Shown here piece after piece: positions 10,201-17,370 of a stretch of DNA of 23,410 bases. The notes under the pieces were generated by a model, which did not search any database, had not been told where the DNA came from, and saw only the letters and a program-made list of their open reading frames with translations. Every line of letters begins with the position of its first letter. Position 1 is the first letter of the stretch. The position numbers and the translations under genes are program-made. This DNA is from a virus: the IMG/VR virus record IMGVR_UViG_3300009603_000066, positions 1-23,410 of that record; one strand, 5' to 3'.

Positions 10201-13200
10201 CATGCTCCTCCTATGTTTAGAACTGTAAAACGAAATATTCCAGTTGATGGTATTAGTGGAAAGGCAATTGAAACACAAGATGTATTTAGAGTAGTTACAA
10301 ATTTTGGAGAGATTTCAGTAGCTCATAGTATGGGGCAAATTCCTATTGAGAGTTTTAGTCAAGTAGATTTTGTTGCTAAACTTGATGGTAGAGATATTGC
10401 ATTTAGATATGATGTAGGAACTAAGAAGATTAAAATTGTAGATCATTTATATGATGTTCAAGAAAAACATAATGGATTTGTTGGAGATAATCAGAAAGTT
10501 AAAGCTATATCTGATAAAAATAAAAAGCTTTTAACTTTGTATGTTCAAGAATTAGAAACAATGTTAACTGCTAAAGATACAGATTTAAGTGAAATTAATA
10601 TTTCAGGATTACATACTTTGATGAAGCATGGTTATATTATGGCTAGAACTAAGGTTGACACTAAAGGTCCTGATGGGCAATTAATTCCTGCTGGCACTAG
10701 GTATATGAAGAATGTTAAGCCTGAAATTAAAAAGTTTTTTGAAAAAGTCAATATGGGTTTATTGTCTACAAATGTGGCTATTCCTAAAAAAGCTTTGGAT
10801 GTAGGTGTGAATAGAATTAAAGAAGTATTGCATCAAGATTTTGGCAATCATACTATATTAAATGCACATGATTTAAGAGTAATGCATCAACGAGATGGTG
10901 ACGGAGATCATTTATATGGTTATACTAATTTGCCTAGAAAATTTGTAGAGTTTTCTATTAGAAGAATGGGCGTTATTAAAGATTATCAACAATTGCCAAG
11001 AACTCCTCACGATGTGAATATATTAGGGCTTGATCAGAAGAATAGAATAGGAGAAATTTCAGAAGATGTTGGATTTACAGATCTAAAGAACAAAGTAAAT
11101 GCAAGTAAGTTTGCTATAGGCGAGTTGATTCAATTAAAAAATATTGTTAATACTGCCAAAAATATGGGGATTAAATTCAATCATAGAGACGGAACAGTTA
11201 GTGAGTTTGAAAACCTTACTGATATTGATGGATTAAAAAATATTATAGGCAGCAGACCTTATGAAGTTATGATTCAAATGGGACTTATTAATCAAAATAG
11301 TGTTGATATATGGGGTGGTGGAACTGATATAGCTGCTCATATGAGAGGTGCATTACTGAATGGAGATGTGCCTAAAGAGATACAACAAAAACTTGGTATT
11401 AATTTTAGAGGGGTTGTTACTAATAGTGCTAAATTTAGACAACTTTCTTCTGATACTGCTCCTTCTAAAATAGATGTTGTTGAAAGAAATTTAAATCGTG
11501 ATATTCAAAATATGGTATTGAATGTATTAAAACGTTCATCATCTATGTTTAGTGATCCGTTTAATGATGGAGGTCAATTTACACCATCTGATTTTTATGT
11601 TAAGTCTGTTCATAATGAAATGAAATCATTTTTGTCTAATCCTAATGAATATCTAGTTGCTAGATTATTTAGAAAATATACTGGCAATTTATCTATGCAA
11701 CAAGCAATACTTAATACATTTTATAAAGATTATAAATCTGCAGAAGCTGTTCAAGATGCTAGTAGAATCAAAGAATTTATTGGGGATGTTATGAGAGGTA
11801 AAGTTAAATCTCCTAATCATAAATTTATTACTATTGAGCAAGGAGTAAGAGAAGGTGGCAGATATATTAATGCTACCAAGTCACTGAAAAAGGGTAAAAT
11901 TCCAGCTCTTATAGAAACAGATGATTCAGGGCTATTACTAAATGAAATAGCTAAAAGAGGTATATTGAGAGATAAGGATTATTATGGCGATATGTTAGAA
12001 GCAAATAAAGATGTATCATTAGCTGATTTTATTAATAGAACTGGTAATTTGTTAAATAGAGTTACAATGTATCGTTCATTTTTTCCAAATGTAGAACCGT
12101 CTACTAGAATGAGTGAAGAATTAGAAACTGCAGAAGATTATTTTAGAGTAGGTTTGCCAGTTAAGGATAAAAAGAAAGGTACATTAAATTGGCATAATAA
12201 AGAAATGCGTTCTGTGGCACATCATTTATTAGGAAGGGATGCTGGTCGATTAAAGGTAGAAATTGCTAAAATGGAGGGATTTAAGGGCAAAATCAATGAA
12301 TATGAAAAGAGTGTAGTGTTAAATAAGTTAGCAGATATTGAAAGTACTTTACAGATATTAGATAAAATGGCGATGAAAGAATTGATTGACCCTAAGGTTA
12401 AGGTTAATATTATTAACACAACTAAATTGAAGAAAAGGTCTTATAATGCAAAACATATAGGTAAAGCTGTTCATATATATAGCATTAAAGGAGAACATTT
12501 AGATGCTAAAGCAGTTTCTGAGTTAAATTTAAATCAATTGGAGTATGTTGGCAAAGCTTCTAATGGTGATTATAAAACATTCTTTAAAGGACGTACTTAT
12601 ATTGAAGTGAAAAATCCATTAGTAAGAAAATATATAGGGGATAAAGAATCTTTGGAAGCTATAGCATTGCATGAAGCAATTGATATGACAACCAATGTAG
12701 AAAATATTATTCCTAATAAAAATAGAAGAATAGAATTTTATGATGATTTATATGAATTACAAAAGACGATTAATGCAGATTATACTATGGCTAGAAAAGC
12801 GTTAATTGAAACTCCAGCTCAGAAAAATAAAGCTTTTGAATTTGCTGGTGACAGAGACCAAATGGAATTGGAAACTTTTTTAGAAACATGGAATCCAAAA
12901 TCAAGAACTCAATTGAACGAAGAGCAGCTTATGCTTAGAGATATAGAATTAATTAAACTTATTGTAAAACCAAGAGCTGTTCCAGGTGAATATGTTGAGG
13001 TTGATAATTTACATTTACCTTATTTATCTTTAAATAGCAATTTATTCAGAACATCTTTGCAATATATGAAGAATAAAGGATATTTTACTCAGAATCATGA
13101 TGGTACGGTAGAGATGCCTAAAGAACTTGAATCTATTTTAGAATATCAAAGAGAAGCAGTTAAGAAAATGCAAGGAGTAAGGCCTGATAATGATGCTTTT

Positions 13201-13458
13201 TATAGATTAATAAAGAATCACTCTATTGCTAATGATATTTCTTCTAATGCCTTTGAGAAATTAGGAGAAAGTGCTGAAATAATTAAATATTTATTTGATG
13301 ATTGGGATTTTATGCCTCCAGAAATAGCTAACATATTAAAAACTGATTCATATGAAGGTGTAAATTATACATTAAAGAATACAGGTACCAAAGGTAAGAA
13401 AAGTAAGGTTATATTTAGAAGAAAGAAAAAGAATAAACGAGATGGTTGTCCAGAATAG
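4273..13458 (+). CDS. Giant virion protein with probable single-chain DPBB RNA polymerase domain, 3061 aa
   Basis: Seen directly: residues 55-120 and about 293-313 are Gly/Ala-rich and hydrophobic; long charged helical stretches follow; the C-terminus is basic (VIFRRKKKNKR). Around 2148-2212 the protein reads P2149-E-I-KKFF, then I2170-PKK, GVNRIKEVL and LRVMHQR, ending in D2208-G-D-G-D2212-H-L-Y. DxDGD is the metal-binding signature of DPBB RNA polymerases (NADFDGD in bacterial beta', DLDGD in QDE-1-type enzymes), and the segment ahead of it has the spacing of the beta' R-P...L-G...N stretch. FAIGEL at 2280-2285 and ESTAK at 1792-1796 resemble the post-catalytic IG helix and the lysine-bearing barrel of crAss-like virion polymerases; K1767 is another candidate lysine. 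Known: crAss-like phages inject such an enzyme. Inferred: residues about 1740-2450 are the polymerase and the rest is a packaging/ejection chassis. A calcium loop is the main alternative for DGDGD. Confidence 0.65.
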   Translation: MALEYGEFNEFNLFDDSNLGGFNIGGSGTPDYLSSFSQADFSNDIAIGRASETGSLADFLYGGITGAVSGMTFGLLRFGPEEENQTMAYRMGAGLGNVGSLVAPWGPFGLAGKASRYGISGLSKGGRAISKAASSKVAKDMSSKGLGEKYLKSQLDKQLLKDKATRQYIARHGISDDELIKANDLLQRNLAAGLKSSFKTSGKTVDDRIANEIAEKVAVELRKPGRHINTIEDWVESAIGTRFPRMMGNPAKYLGMAAQDFYLFASHNLISAGVGNMVHDDQIGLTDLGKNVKHSLVLAGIFPGIRAIPGGGKYTLKQGAELFRTKRGLNSFRKEYRKTNYQDMVSTKKGEQSARGLLGMLTRGSDMNVQNVSLFKGMNFKVKNAAGKSVTYTPEKILTTLGDPKKMPASHVSQLLDKYRAVADKSFREWGAGYLREMLNVGQIARMTLGSLVMNSDMFTKGYYKYTPGPELFQHMAIGAMMTKGRGLWGRHEVSQWSRKFTKYQETYNYLNMEHGRLSEMVKAYDQNRQIGELFGVTVRGTRVGSQLYNAAWGEPNKNTQISTDYADGKVDQLKFEKVSEILKLANAMKLTEVADPLKFTPVDPKRLSKERIDELYERFNEIKFADGTSIKEYSLPDILSVTQIDVGMNNANFYYSFLDELARETGLPIVVKKDKTTGEFTGQVDYYPIIMDEMVDFSIGGKYEHSINKVKGLLDMLSAYKIANPKANSQFARKVLVEGEGADRKVVLEGEPGKDIGQILESMVERYMGHVVRNAHGNNNSMRFPFLETTDNPYLTSVLQGRMAQVRERAFRLANGKVTDDPKFQESEQNFLQMTDYFFKVNVDMVDIGPNHADIGKFLKKPPKVVSDKKESKLSDTEKAEQNERIDHLQRGVNEIHDWMKVGGNARIEQEGIKHTITIEEAEVLIESQKGLKLVFPIDEAYSIGFKHDLADYNVRRKLASIGFNEEALAVASAARDNGFFDLESKKILTPSALKKSLERRGDLDGAEIDNLTQKYSKIYDILSKHNAVSDLTDPVVGGDLFLIDPKGIQSVYDVTSKGLAPKIQATIDKTIKRIERSTKDEDITKLGVELNKLFADFNTYMEGISGRNNALGLAPNQVASEASIRTALEDFKVNSVKILQEIHNKVSGSSVIANEIQRVTSEINLLIQNYSEAPLGSVSNRYNPETIMTIGNAMTEIIKNETKSSKRLNENLARLSSLGNSSAYRGEIIAAQDRLLSEISKDLKRPDIIATMSLEDAIMEYVNNKSFESLSTIVNRVVEISARTQSWNEYERDNTEATQMLDNILKAKAAHNKNVTPMKVIKKFKLTSLDEPNKVDPEFVDLVSQAVEFPSPANDRAIEVFVQKRVGVGSPLLAEFKIQYPVLLKQLAGIGEYATVYSINEKSLEFENTVVTRKTLGGSSSSFLKALDLEGVGTLSDVVIIGDKKMTLNQFTKEHIQNLVNKNPLVDIKLQKKIAESTNRQEIEDAIAQSNKGISDVRNKLVLDLHAGSPLVLPLTEYNIKRVHEFFTQWHAVKVEKFLDAQGRRNFEYGTELLLAKSGRESLEAKMLLMNLDAINSGGFDKLFSQSHYRQDSKINYKKLQDKLLKLSKQGVNENYARVANGWLDLIKRTSGIDIDIRNAADKFSREGVSIQVISDEAYGEIKNLPDYPTSNKKVVTKHYDKIIANKDKKYTVDEISAARESKREALIMESLNSSQIDGNISILDHEFTMLNGAITGEKNNNGFKNNIAHNRDILGSQLEGVLVKGYMHENPFITKDGKINIGTTFLMGESTAKTLYGLNVNGNEIVPRRLDSNLNLVENLRLIKSTDTEGKLTIPFESIGFGYGSQPGENVLVSHSMSDFLGRDGIRAMSVYKGLINRVKQLSKLKSNFEQLHNNDQALALFQQAMDETGYDFTDGGYALAEVLLRNGAMSHHNSVIRQSVLGLFKSKVFDQIRRPTTEKGRDSYIVNDYVGDHAPPMFRTVKRNIPVDGISGKAIETQDVFRVVTNFGEISVAHSMGQIPIESFSQVDFVAKLDGRDIAFRYDVGTKKIKIVDHLYDVQEKHNGFVGDNQKVKAISDKNKKLLTLYVQELETMLTAKDTDLSEINISGLHTLMKHGYIMARTKVDTKGPDGQLIPAGTRYMKNVKPEIKKFFEKVNMGLLSTNVAIPKKALDVGVNRIKEVLHQDFGNHTILNAHDLRVMHQRDGDGDHLYGYTNLPRKFVEFSIRRMGVIKDYQQLPRTPHDVNILGLDQKNRIGEISEDVGFTDLKNKVNASKFAIGELIQLKNIVNTAKNMGIKFNHRDGTVSEFENLTDIDGLKNIIGSRPYEVMIQMGLINQNSVDIWGGGTDIAAHMRGALLNGDVPKEIQQKLGINFRGVVTNSAKFRQLSSDTAPSKIDVVERNLNRDIQNMVLNVLKRSSSMFSDPFNDGGQFTPSDFYVKSVHNEMKSFLSNPNEYLVARLFRKYTGNLSMQQAILNTFYKDYKSAEAVQDASRIKEFIGDVMRGKVKSPNHKFITIEQGVREGGRYINATKSLKKGKIPALIETDDSGLLLNEIAKRGILRDKDYYGDMLEANKDVSLADFINRTGNLLNRVTMYRSFFPNVEPSTRMSEELETAEDYFRVGLPVKDKKKGTLNWHNKEMRSVAHHLLGRDAGRLKVEIAKMEGFKGKINEYEKSVVLNKLADIESTLQILDKMAMKELIDPKVKVNIINTTKLKKRSYNAKHIGKAVHIYSIKGEHLDAKAVSELNLNQLEYVGKASNGDYKTFFKGRTYIEVKNPLVRKYIGDKESLEAIALHEAIDMTTNVENIIPNKNRRIEFYDDLYELQKTINADYTMARKALIETPAQKNKAFEFAGDRDQMELETFLETWNPKSRTQLNEEQLMLRDIELIKLIVKPRAVPGEYVEVDNLHLPYLSLNSNLFRTSLQYMKNKGYFTQNHDGTVEMPKELESILEYQREAVKKMQGVRPDNDAFYRLIKNHSIANDISSNAFEKLGESAEIIKYLFDDWDFMPPEIANILKTDSYEGVNYTLKNTGTKGKKSKVIFRRKKKNKRDGCPE

Positions 13459-13470
13459 AAAGGGGATATA

Positions 13471-16344
13471 ATGGGTGCAGGATTTGCATTAACTGCCAGT
13501 GGGTGTGAAGGCGTTGTTTCTGGAGAGATACTTTCTCATAGAGAAAGATTAGATGATTTAGTTGAACATTTTAATTCTAAGAAACTTACAACAGAAATAT
13601 TTGGTAAAATCAAATCACTTGAGCAAGATGATATAGCTATTAGGGCATTAAGAGATTTTATTAGAGACACTAATGAATCTTTAGATTTAGATGATTCTTT
13701 TATATTAAAACCAAGTCAAATTGCTAGAGTTAAAATGAGAATAGATCAACATGAAAGACAGGTTGGTAAAAAATTTGGATATTTGCAATCTTTAGTTAAA
13801 ATACCAAGAGCAATATTAGAAAAGAGTCCTATAACTAAAGGGTTTTATAAAGAGCTTGATCTTGTTAAAAACTTTGAAAGAAACCAAATGGTTAATCAAT
13901 CTGATAAAAGTAGAACTATCAGTAAAAGTATGAGGCTTGCATTTATAGAAGAAGGTGTTGAAACAGGGTTTATTGGTATTAAAACTTTTAATGAAATTAT
14001 GAAAAGGGAAAATAATCAAAGAACCGCTAATGATCCCCAAGAAAGAATGAAACATGCAGCAGAAGTAGATGAGATTATTAAATCACAAGAAGGTAGATTG
14101 ATACGTGATTTTATTAATTTAATGAATGTAAATAACGTAGGATTTCAAAAGAAAATTAAAGAAGGTATAGCAGATTTACCTGGAGAAAGATTAGAAGCTG
14201 AAGCAGGAAGAGTTGGTAAGGCATATAATGGTAACTTAGTAAGAGCTGTTGAAACAGCCAGATCATTATTAAGTGACCTTGGAGGGGTGAATGTTAATGC
14301 TTTACGGAAATTGAGAGACGCTTTTTGGATACAAAGTACAGGTAAGCCATATAATAAAAATAAAGAAGCAGAAGTATACACTCCATATTTAAAATCTTTT
14401 AATAAATCTATTAAAGGAGCTATAAAAAGAATGGAAGTAAGCATTAAAGAAGGGGGTTATTTTCCTAGTGTAGCAGTTTCAGAGGTAATGGAATTAAAAT
14501 CCAGGGCTAATAAAATATTATCAGAAGAGAATAATTTAAGAATAGGTGATTTAATTCATAGTTTGGCACGAGATATGGATACTATGGTTAAATTGGATCC
14601 TCCTGCAAATGTGAAAGCAAGAAATACTTTAGTAGAGAGAGACTTTTCTAAAAATCCATTCTTTATTCTTGAGACTTATGGAGCACAAGCAATACAGTTT
14701 AATAAATTAAATACTATTGCAACTGAATATCAAAAAGTATTAAAAATTATGGCTAAACCTGAAATAACAGCTGAATGGGTGAAAGGATTAGGAGATTATG
14801 TACATGATGAATATACTCTTGCTACTAAAGGATTAGCAAATAGACCTGCTTGGTTAAATAAAACTGTTAGAACTTTAAAGGTTGCTGAAACATTAAAAGC
14901 AATGGGATTTGGTATACCAGGAGCTGTGCGAAATATTGGTGGAGCTCACTTTTTCTTAGTAAATATGGGGAGATCTCGTATTAAAAACTCTTTAGGGCTT
15001 TATAATAGCGGTGTATATAGCAATACTTCTATTAAGGAATTGGTTAATGCTATAGAGAAAGAACAGGGTTTTGGTTTTGGTGAGATAGGAACAGAATTAG
15101 TAACTCAAGGATTGCTTACAAAGGAAGGTGAAGAGAGATTAGATTTCAGATTTAATCCATCTACTGGTCAGATAGAATCTAAAGACACATCTTCGAATAC
15201 TTGGAAATTATTTGAAAAAACACAGAATTGGGGTGTAAATAAAGCTTTAGTATTTCATAGAATAGGTGAGAACTTTACACGTAAATGGATGTTTAGAATG
15301 GGATTAGTGGATGCTTTAGAGGTGTTTAGAGGACAATCAGATTATTGGGCTAAACATGGGGGACAAAAATTAAATGCAGGCAATTGGAAAAGTAATCATT
15401 TAGCTAGACAAGCTGCTAATGCTGCTTTGTGGTCAGTAAATAAATTTGCTGGTGAGTATGCGTTACATGCTAAATCTAGAATATTGACTGGTGTACCTGG
15501 AAAGGTTAATGTTAATGGTGAATTAATTAATAAAATAGAAGTAGGGGCAACTTCTCTTACGTCTTTAGGTACAGGATTATTGCATTATCCTATGTTTATA
15601 TTAGATATGCAGTATAAACAGATTGAAGGGGCCCTACATGGCCTTGGAGCTGGAATGTGGTATGGTCATACTCAATGGGATTCACCTGAAATGAAGTATC
15701 TTGCTAAATATGCAGCATTTTTTGGATTTTTACAAGTATTATCTGTTGGTTTGAATACAGATTTAAATAGAGTAATTGAAAATGACCCTTTAAATCGTCT
15801 TGCAGATGTGAAGCGTGAAATTGCTGGTCCTGATCCAGAAGATATGAATGATGACGGAACATTGAAAGAGGGTGCTAGAGGACATTATGGAATATTGTCT
15901 GAATTTACTGGCCCTTTACCTGATGATCTTGCTTTTGTTCTTATGCAAACTGGAGTAGCTAAGATGCCTGATGATGAAATTGGAAGGATTTTATTTGGAT
16001 ATGATCATTTATTAGAGTCAGAAGAAGGCGAAGCTAAAGATAGAGCTTATTGGAATAGAATGGGAACTTTCTTTGGATTTATGGCCAATAAAACTATACC
16101 AGCCATTAGGGATGGAAGAGGATGGGACATATTACGACATTCTTTTTCTGCATGGCCTAGTACATATACTAAAGGCGGCAGAACATTTGTTAATAAGTAT
16201 ATACCAGGGACATTTAAAGAAGCTAAAAGCAGAGCAATTACTCGTTCATCTCTAGCAAGAAAGAAAACTAGATTAGCTGGAAGATCTCCTATTGATGAGT
16301 TAGAAAGATTATTTGCAAGAAAGGAAGCTCTAGGGGGCTTATAA
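13471..16344 (+). CDS. Large putative internal/ejection virion protein, 957 aa
   Basis: Starts 12 nt after the giant gene behind AAGGGG. The N-terminal 460 residues are mainly charged helices. From about residue 470 several hydrophobic, glycine-containing stretches appear: near 475-495 (MGFGIPGAVRNIGGAHFF), about 690-710 (LGTGLLHYPMFILD), 715-730 (LHGLGAGMWYGH) and 745-765 (YAAFFGFLQVLSVGL). These suggest insertion into or contact with membrane. DPEDMNDDG near residue 787 looks like a calcium-binding turn. The C-terminus is rich in Arg and Lys. No peptidoglycan-hydrolase or other enzyme motif was recognised. Size, membrane-like segments and position directly after the polymerase-bearing giant gene fit a partner in genome or protein ejection, comparable in role to podovirus internal core proteins; this is inference. 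Confidence 0.65.
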   Translation: MGAGFALTASGCEGVVSGEILSHRERLDDLVEHFNSKKLTTEIFGKIKSLEQDDIAIRALRDFIRDTNESLDLDDSFILKPSQIARVKMRIDQHERQVGKKFGYLQSLVKIPRAILEKSPITKGFYKELDLVKNFERNQMVNQSDKSRTISKSMRLAFIEEGVETGFIGIKTFNEIMKRENNQRTANDPQERMKHAAEVDEIIKSQEGRLIRDFINLMNVNNVGFQKKIKEGIADLPGERLEAEAGRVGKAYNGNLVRAVETARSLLSDLGGVNVNALRKLRDAFWIQSTGKPYNKNKEAEVYTPYLKSFNKSIKGAIKRMEVSIKEGGYFPSVAVSEVMELKSRANKILSEENNLRIGDLIHSLARDMDTMVKLDPPANVKARNTLVERDFSKNPFFILETYGAQAIQFNKLNTIATEYQKVLKIMAKPEITAEWVKGLGDYVHDEYTLATKGLANRPAWLNKTVRTLKVAETLKAMGFGIPGAVRNIGGAHFFLVNMGRSRIKNSLGLYNSGVYSNTSIKELVNAIEKEQGFGFGEIGTELVTQGLLTKEGEERLDFRFNPSTGQIESKDTSSNTWKLFEKTQNWGVNKALVFHRIGENFTRKWMFRMGLVDALEVFRGQSDYWAKHGGQKLNAGNWKSNHLARQAANAALWSVNKFAGEYALHAKSRILTGVPGKVNVNGELINKIEVGATSLTSLGTGLLHYPMFILDMQYKQIEGALHGLGAGMWYGHTQWDSPEMKYLAKYAAFFGFLQVLSVGLNTDLNRVIENDPLNRLADVKREIAGPDPEDMNDDGTLKEGARGHYGILSEFTGPLPDDLAFVLMQTGVAKMPDDEIGRILFGYDHLLESEEGEAKDRAYWNRMGTFFGFMANKTIPAIRDGRGWDILRHSFSAWPSTYTKGGRTFVNKYIPGTFKEAKSRAITRSSLARKKTRLAGRSPIDELERLFARKEALGGL

Positions 16345-16351
16345 AGGAGGC

Positions 16352-16379
16352 GGGTGTAGCCGAAAGGGGAACTACACCC
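16352..16379. repeat. Perfect 8-bp hairpin between convergent operons
   Basis: GGGTGTAG (16352-16359) and CTACACCC (16372-16379) pair perfectly around a 12-base loop. The loop can itself form CC-GAAA-GG, a two-pair extension with a GNRA-type tetraloop. It is the most GC-rich point in the area and lies exactly between the end of the plus-strand virion block and the end of the minus-strand early block. It may act as a terminator or RNA-stabilising 3' hairpin for either operon, but neither side has the U-tract of an intrinsic terminator. An alternative reading, with the hairpin inside a ribosome-binding site, is given among the findings. Confidence 0.6.
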
Positions 16380-16380
16380 T

Positions 16381-16437
16381 ATGGACGACGAGCAGACTAA
16401 AAACTATCGTCTACTCGCAGACAAACTTTCATATTGA
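16381..16437 (+). CDS. Possible 18-aa ORF behind a hairpin-spanned ribosome-binding site
   Basis: The ATG encodes MDDEQTKNYRLLADKLSY and then TGA. AGGAGG at 16345-16350 is among the best Shine-Dalgarno sequences in the window, yet no start codon lies at normal distance from it. One base later the perfect hairpin begins and one base after the hairpin is this ATG. If the hairpin folds, the Shine-Dalgarno and ATG are brought together, as described for phage T4 gene 38. Codons (GAC, GAG, CAG, CTC) are more GC-rich than in neighbours. Its 3' part is antisense to the end of the 56-aa minus-strand gene, which argues against it. Low confidence. Confidence 0.25.
   Translation: MDDEQTKNYRLLADKLSY
16389..16417. 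repeat. Imperfect hairpin at the convergence point
   Basis: CGAGCAGAC (16389-16397) pairs with GTCTACTCG (16409-16417), eight of nine positions matching around an 11-base loop. It lies directly beside the perfect hairpin at 16352-16379 and covers the stop codon of the minus-strand 56-aa gene. The tandem could form a bidirectional 3'-end structure for the converging transcripts. Confidence 0.4.
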
Positions 16438-16567
16438 ATCTCCATATTGTTAATTCTATTCCTATTCCTATTAGTTCGTTTTTCATAAATGTAATTGCAA
16501 ATGGAAATATCCATATATATGAAAACCCCTTTCTTATATCACATCCTATCAAATCATTTTCCTTCAT
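16397..16567 (-). CDS. Small hydrophobic protein, 56 aa
   Basis: The ATG at 16567 shares one base with the stop of the upstream nuclease gene (TAATG) and has AAAGGAG just before it, so translation signals are good despite the small size. The product begins MKENDLIGCDIRKGFSYIW; residues about 15-29 are aromatic and hydrophobic, followed by alternating Gly/Ile (LIGIGIELTIW) and a polar C-terminus, ending in TAG at 16397-16399. The last third could be a beta hairpin rather than a membrane helix. Function unknown. It is the last gene of the minus-strand operon and ends next to the convergent hairpins. Confidence 0.6.
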   Translation of the reverse strand: MKENDLIGCDIRKGFSYIWIFPFAITFMKNELIGIGIELTIWRFNMKVCLRVDDSF

Positions 16568-16938
16568 TAAATCTCCTTTAATTTAATTTCTAATTCAAGC
16601 ATTTCTTTTAAGAGCTCTATAAAGTGATCAAAGTCTAGTGTTGCATAGATTTTAGATCTGTTACGTTTAAAGATTAATACAGGTTGCCTGTCTTCACAAT
16701 TAGATTCTGCTTGTTCTAAAGATTTCCATAGATTTAATCTTTCTTGATTTTTACATTCAAAGCTATAGGGTATAACTTTCTTAGCTGCTGGCGATAATAC
16801 TATATCTTCTCCACTCATACCCATAACTTGGGATTCAATATCATTCGTCTCAAGAGTCTCCATATACACAGAGCGAATCCGATCCCTTACTAGGTTCTGC
16901 AGTTTTCTTCCCTTGTTCTTTGCGGAACGTGCCTTCAT
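16567..16938 (-). CDS. PD-(D/E)XK-type endonuclease, possible Holliday-junction resolvase, 123 aa
   Basis: The protein has a basic N-terminus with helix 1 (KNKGRKLQNLVRDRI), then GMSGED45 followed by I-V-L-S-P, then E61-C-K63-N-Q-E66 and a helical E-Q-A-E-S segment, and a final strand with KRN. The acidic residue followed by ExK is the catalytic core of the PD-(D/E)XK nuclease fold, with D45, E61 and K63 as the likely metal ligands and lysine. Close-looking phage proteins are usually annotated as putative endonucleases or resolvases. GGGAGGG seven bases upstream supports the ATG at 16938, even though this start lies 89 nt inside the 3' end of the upstream gene. It would cut branched or recombining DNA in the replication module; substrate specificity is inferred. 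Confidence 0.65.
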   Translation of the reverse strand: MKARSAKNKGRKLQNLVRDRIRSVYMETLETNDIESQVMGMSGEDIVLSPAAKKVIPYSFECKNQERLNLWKSLEQAESNCEDRQPVLIFKRNRSKIYATLDFDHFIELLKEMLELEIKLKEI

Positions 16939-17095
16939 AATATCCCTCCCGTACTCTTTTTAGAGCCATTTGTTTTTCATATTTTACATTAATTTTCTGC
17001 ACCCTCATATCATCACTTTCGTCTGGATGTAGATCCTTATATGTTTCTATCATAGAATCAACATGTTGTTTGAGTTTAATTAAATCCTCAATCAT
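16850..17095 (-). CDS. Small charged protein of unknown function, 81 aa
   Basis: Unrecognised. I place the start at 17095, where ATGA overlaps the TGA of the winged-helix gene by four bases; an in-frame start six codons further upstream exists but would overlap more. The N-terminal half is helical and charged (EDLIKLKQHVDSMIETY), the C-terminal half basic and then low in structure. Its final 89 nt run out of frame inside the nuclease gene, so the end of the protein and the start of the nuclease share DNA. No motif was recognised. Confidence 0.55.
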   Translation of the reverse strand: MIEDLIKLKQHVDSMIETYKDLHPDESDDMRVQKINVKYEKQMALKRVREGYYEGTFRKEQGKKTAEPSKGSDSLCVYGDS

Positions 17096-17370
17096 GATAT
17101 ATATTTCCAACAATATGTTTGCTTTCCATACGGCCCCATTCGCTTTTCATCTGTCTTTTCTAGCTTACCTTCAGAAGTTAGATCTGTAATAGCTCTTCTT
17201 ATACTAGTTATTGGCCAATTTTGGCCTGTTGCAGCCTCGATTTCGAATGGAGTAAGGGTCATGTTAGGGTTAGCTTCAAAAACTCTGTAAATGATATCTT
17301 GTTGCCTATCAGAATTTTGTCTACTATTTTGTAAAGTTCCCTCTGTTTCATTATTAGTATTATAATACAT
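17092..17370 (-). CDS. Winged helix-turn-helix protein, 92 aa
   Basis: After a Gln/Asn-rich N-terminal tail of about 25 residues, the rest matches a winged helix: helix (QDIIYRVFEANP), LTPFEIEAATGQNW as helix 2 with its turn, SIRRAITDLTSEGKL as recognition helix, and a wing (EKTDEKRMGPYGKQTYCWKY). Such proteins bind DNA as small regulators or helicase-loader-like adaptors. A TAATG overlap joins it to the upstream coiled-coil gene, and GGAAGG upstream serves as ribosome-binding site. In this context it could control early/late switching or act at the replication origin; the target is unknown. Confidence 0.6.
   Translation of the reverse strand: MYYNTNNETEGTLQNSRQNSDRQQDIIYRVFEANPNMTLTPFEIEAATGQNWPITSIRRAITDLTSEGKLEKTDEKRMGPYGKQTYCWKYIS

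Noticed and set aside
10894-10908. DGDGD read only as an EF-hand or thrombospondin-like calcium loop
   Set aside because: Possible, but the ordered segments before and after it fit a polymerase barrel better, so calcium binding is kept as an alternative.
12222-12419. Minus-strand frames inside the giant gene (also at 4770-4994 and 7314-7511)
   Set aside because: They lie wholly within an uninterrupted 3061-codon gene and have compositions expected for complementary-strand shadows.
16352-16417. Self-cleaving ribozyme at the convergence point
   Set aside because: GAAA is present but no hammerhead CUGANGA core or any other ribozyme consensus could be found on either strand.
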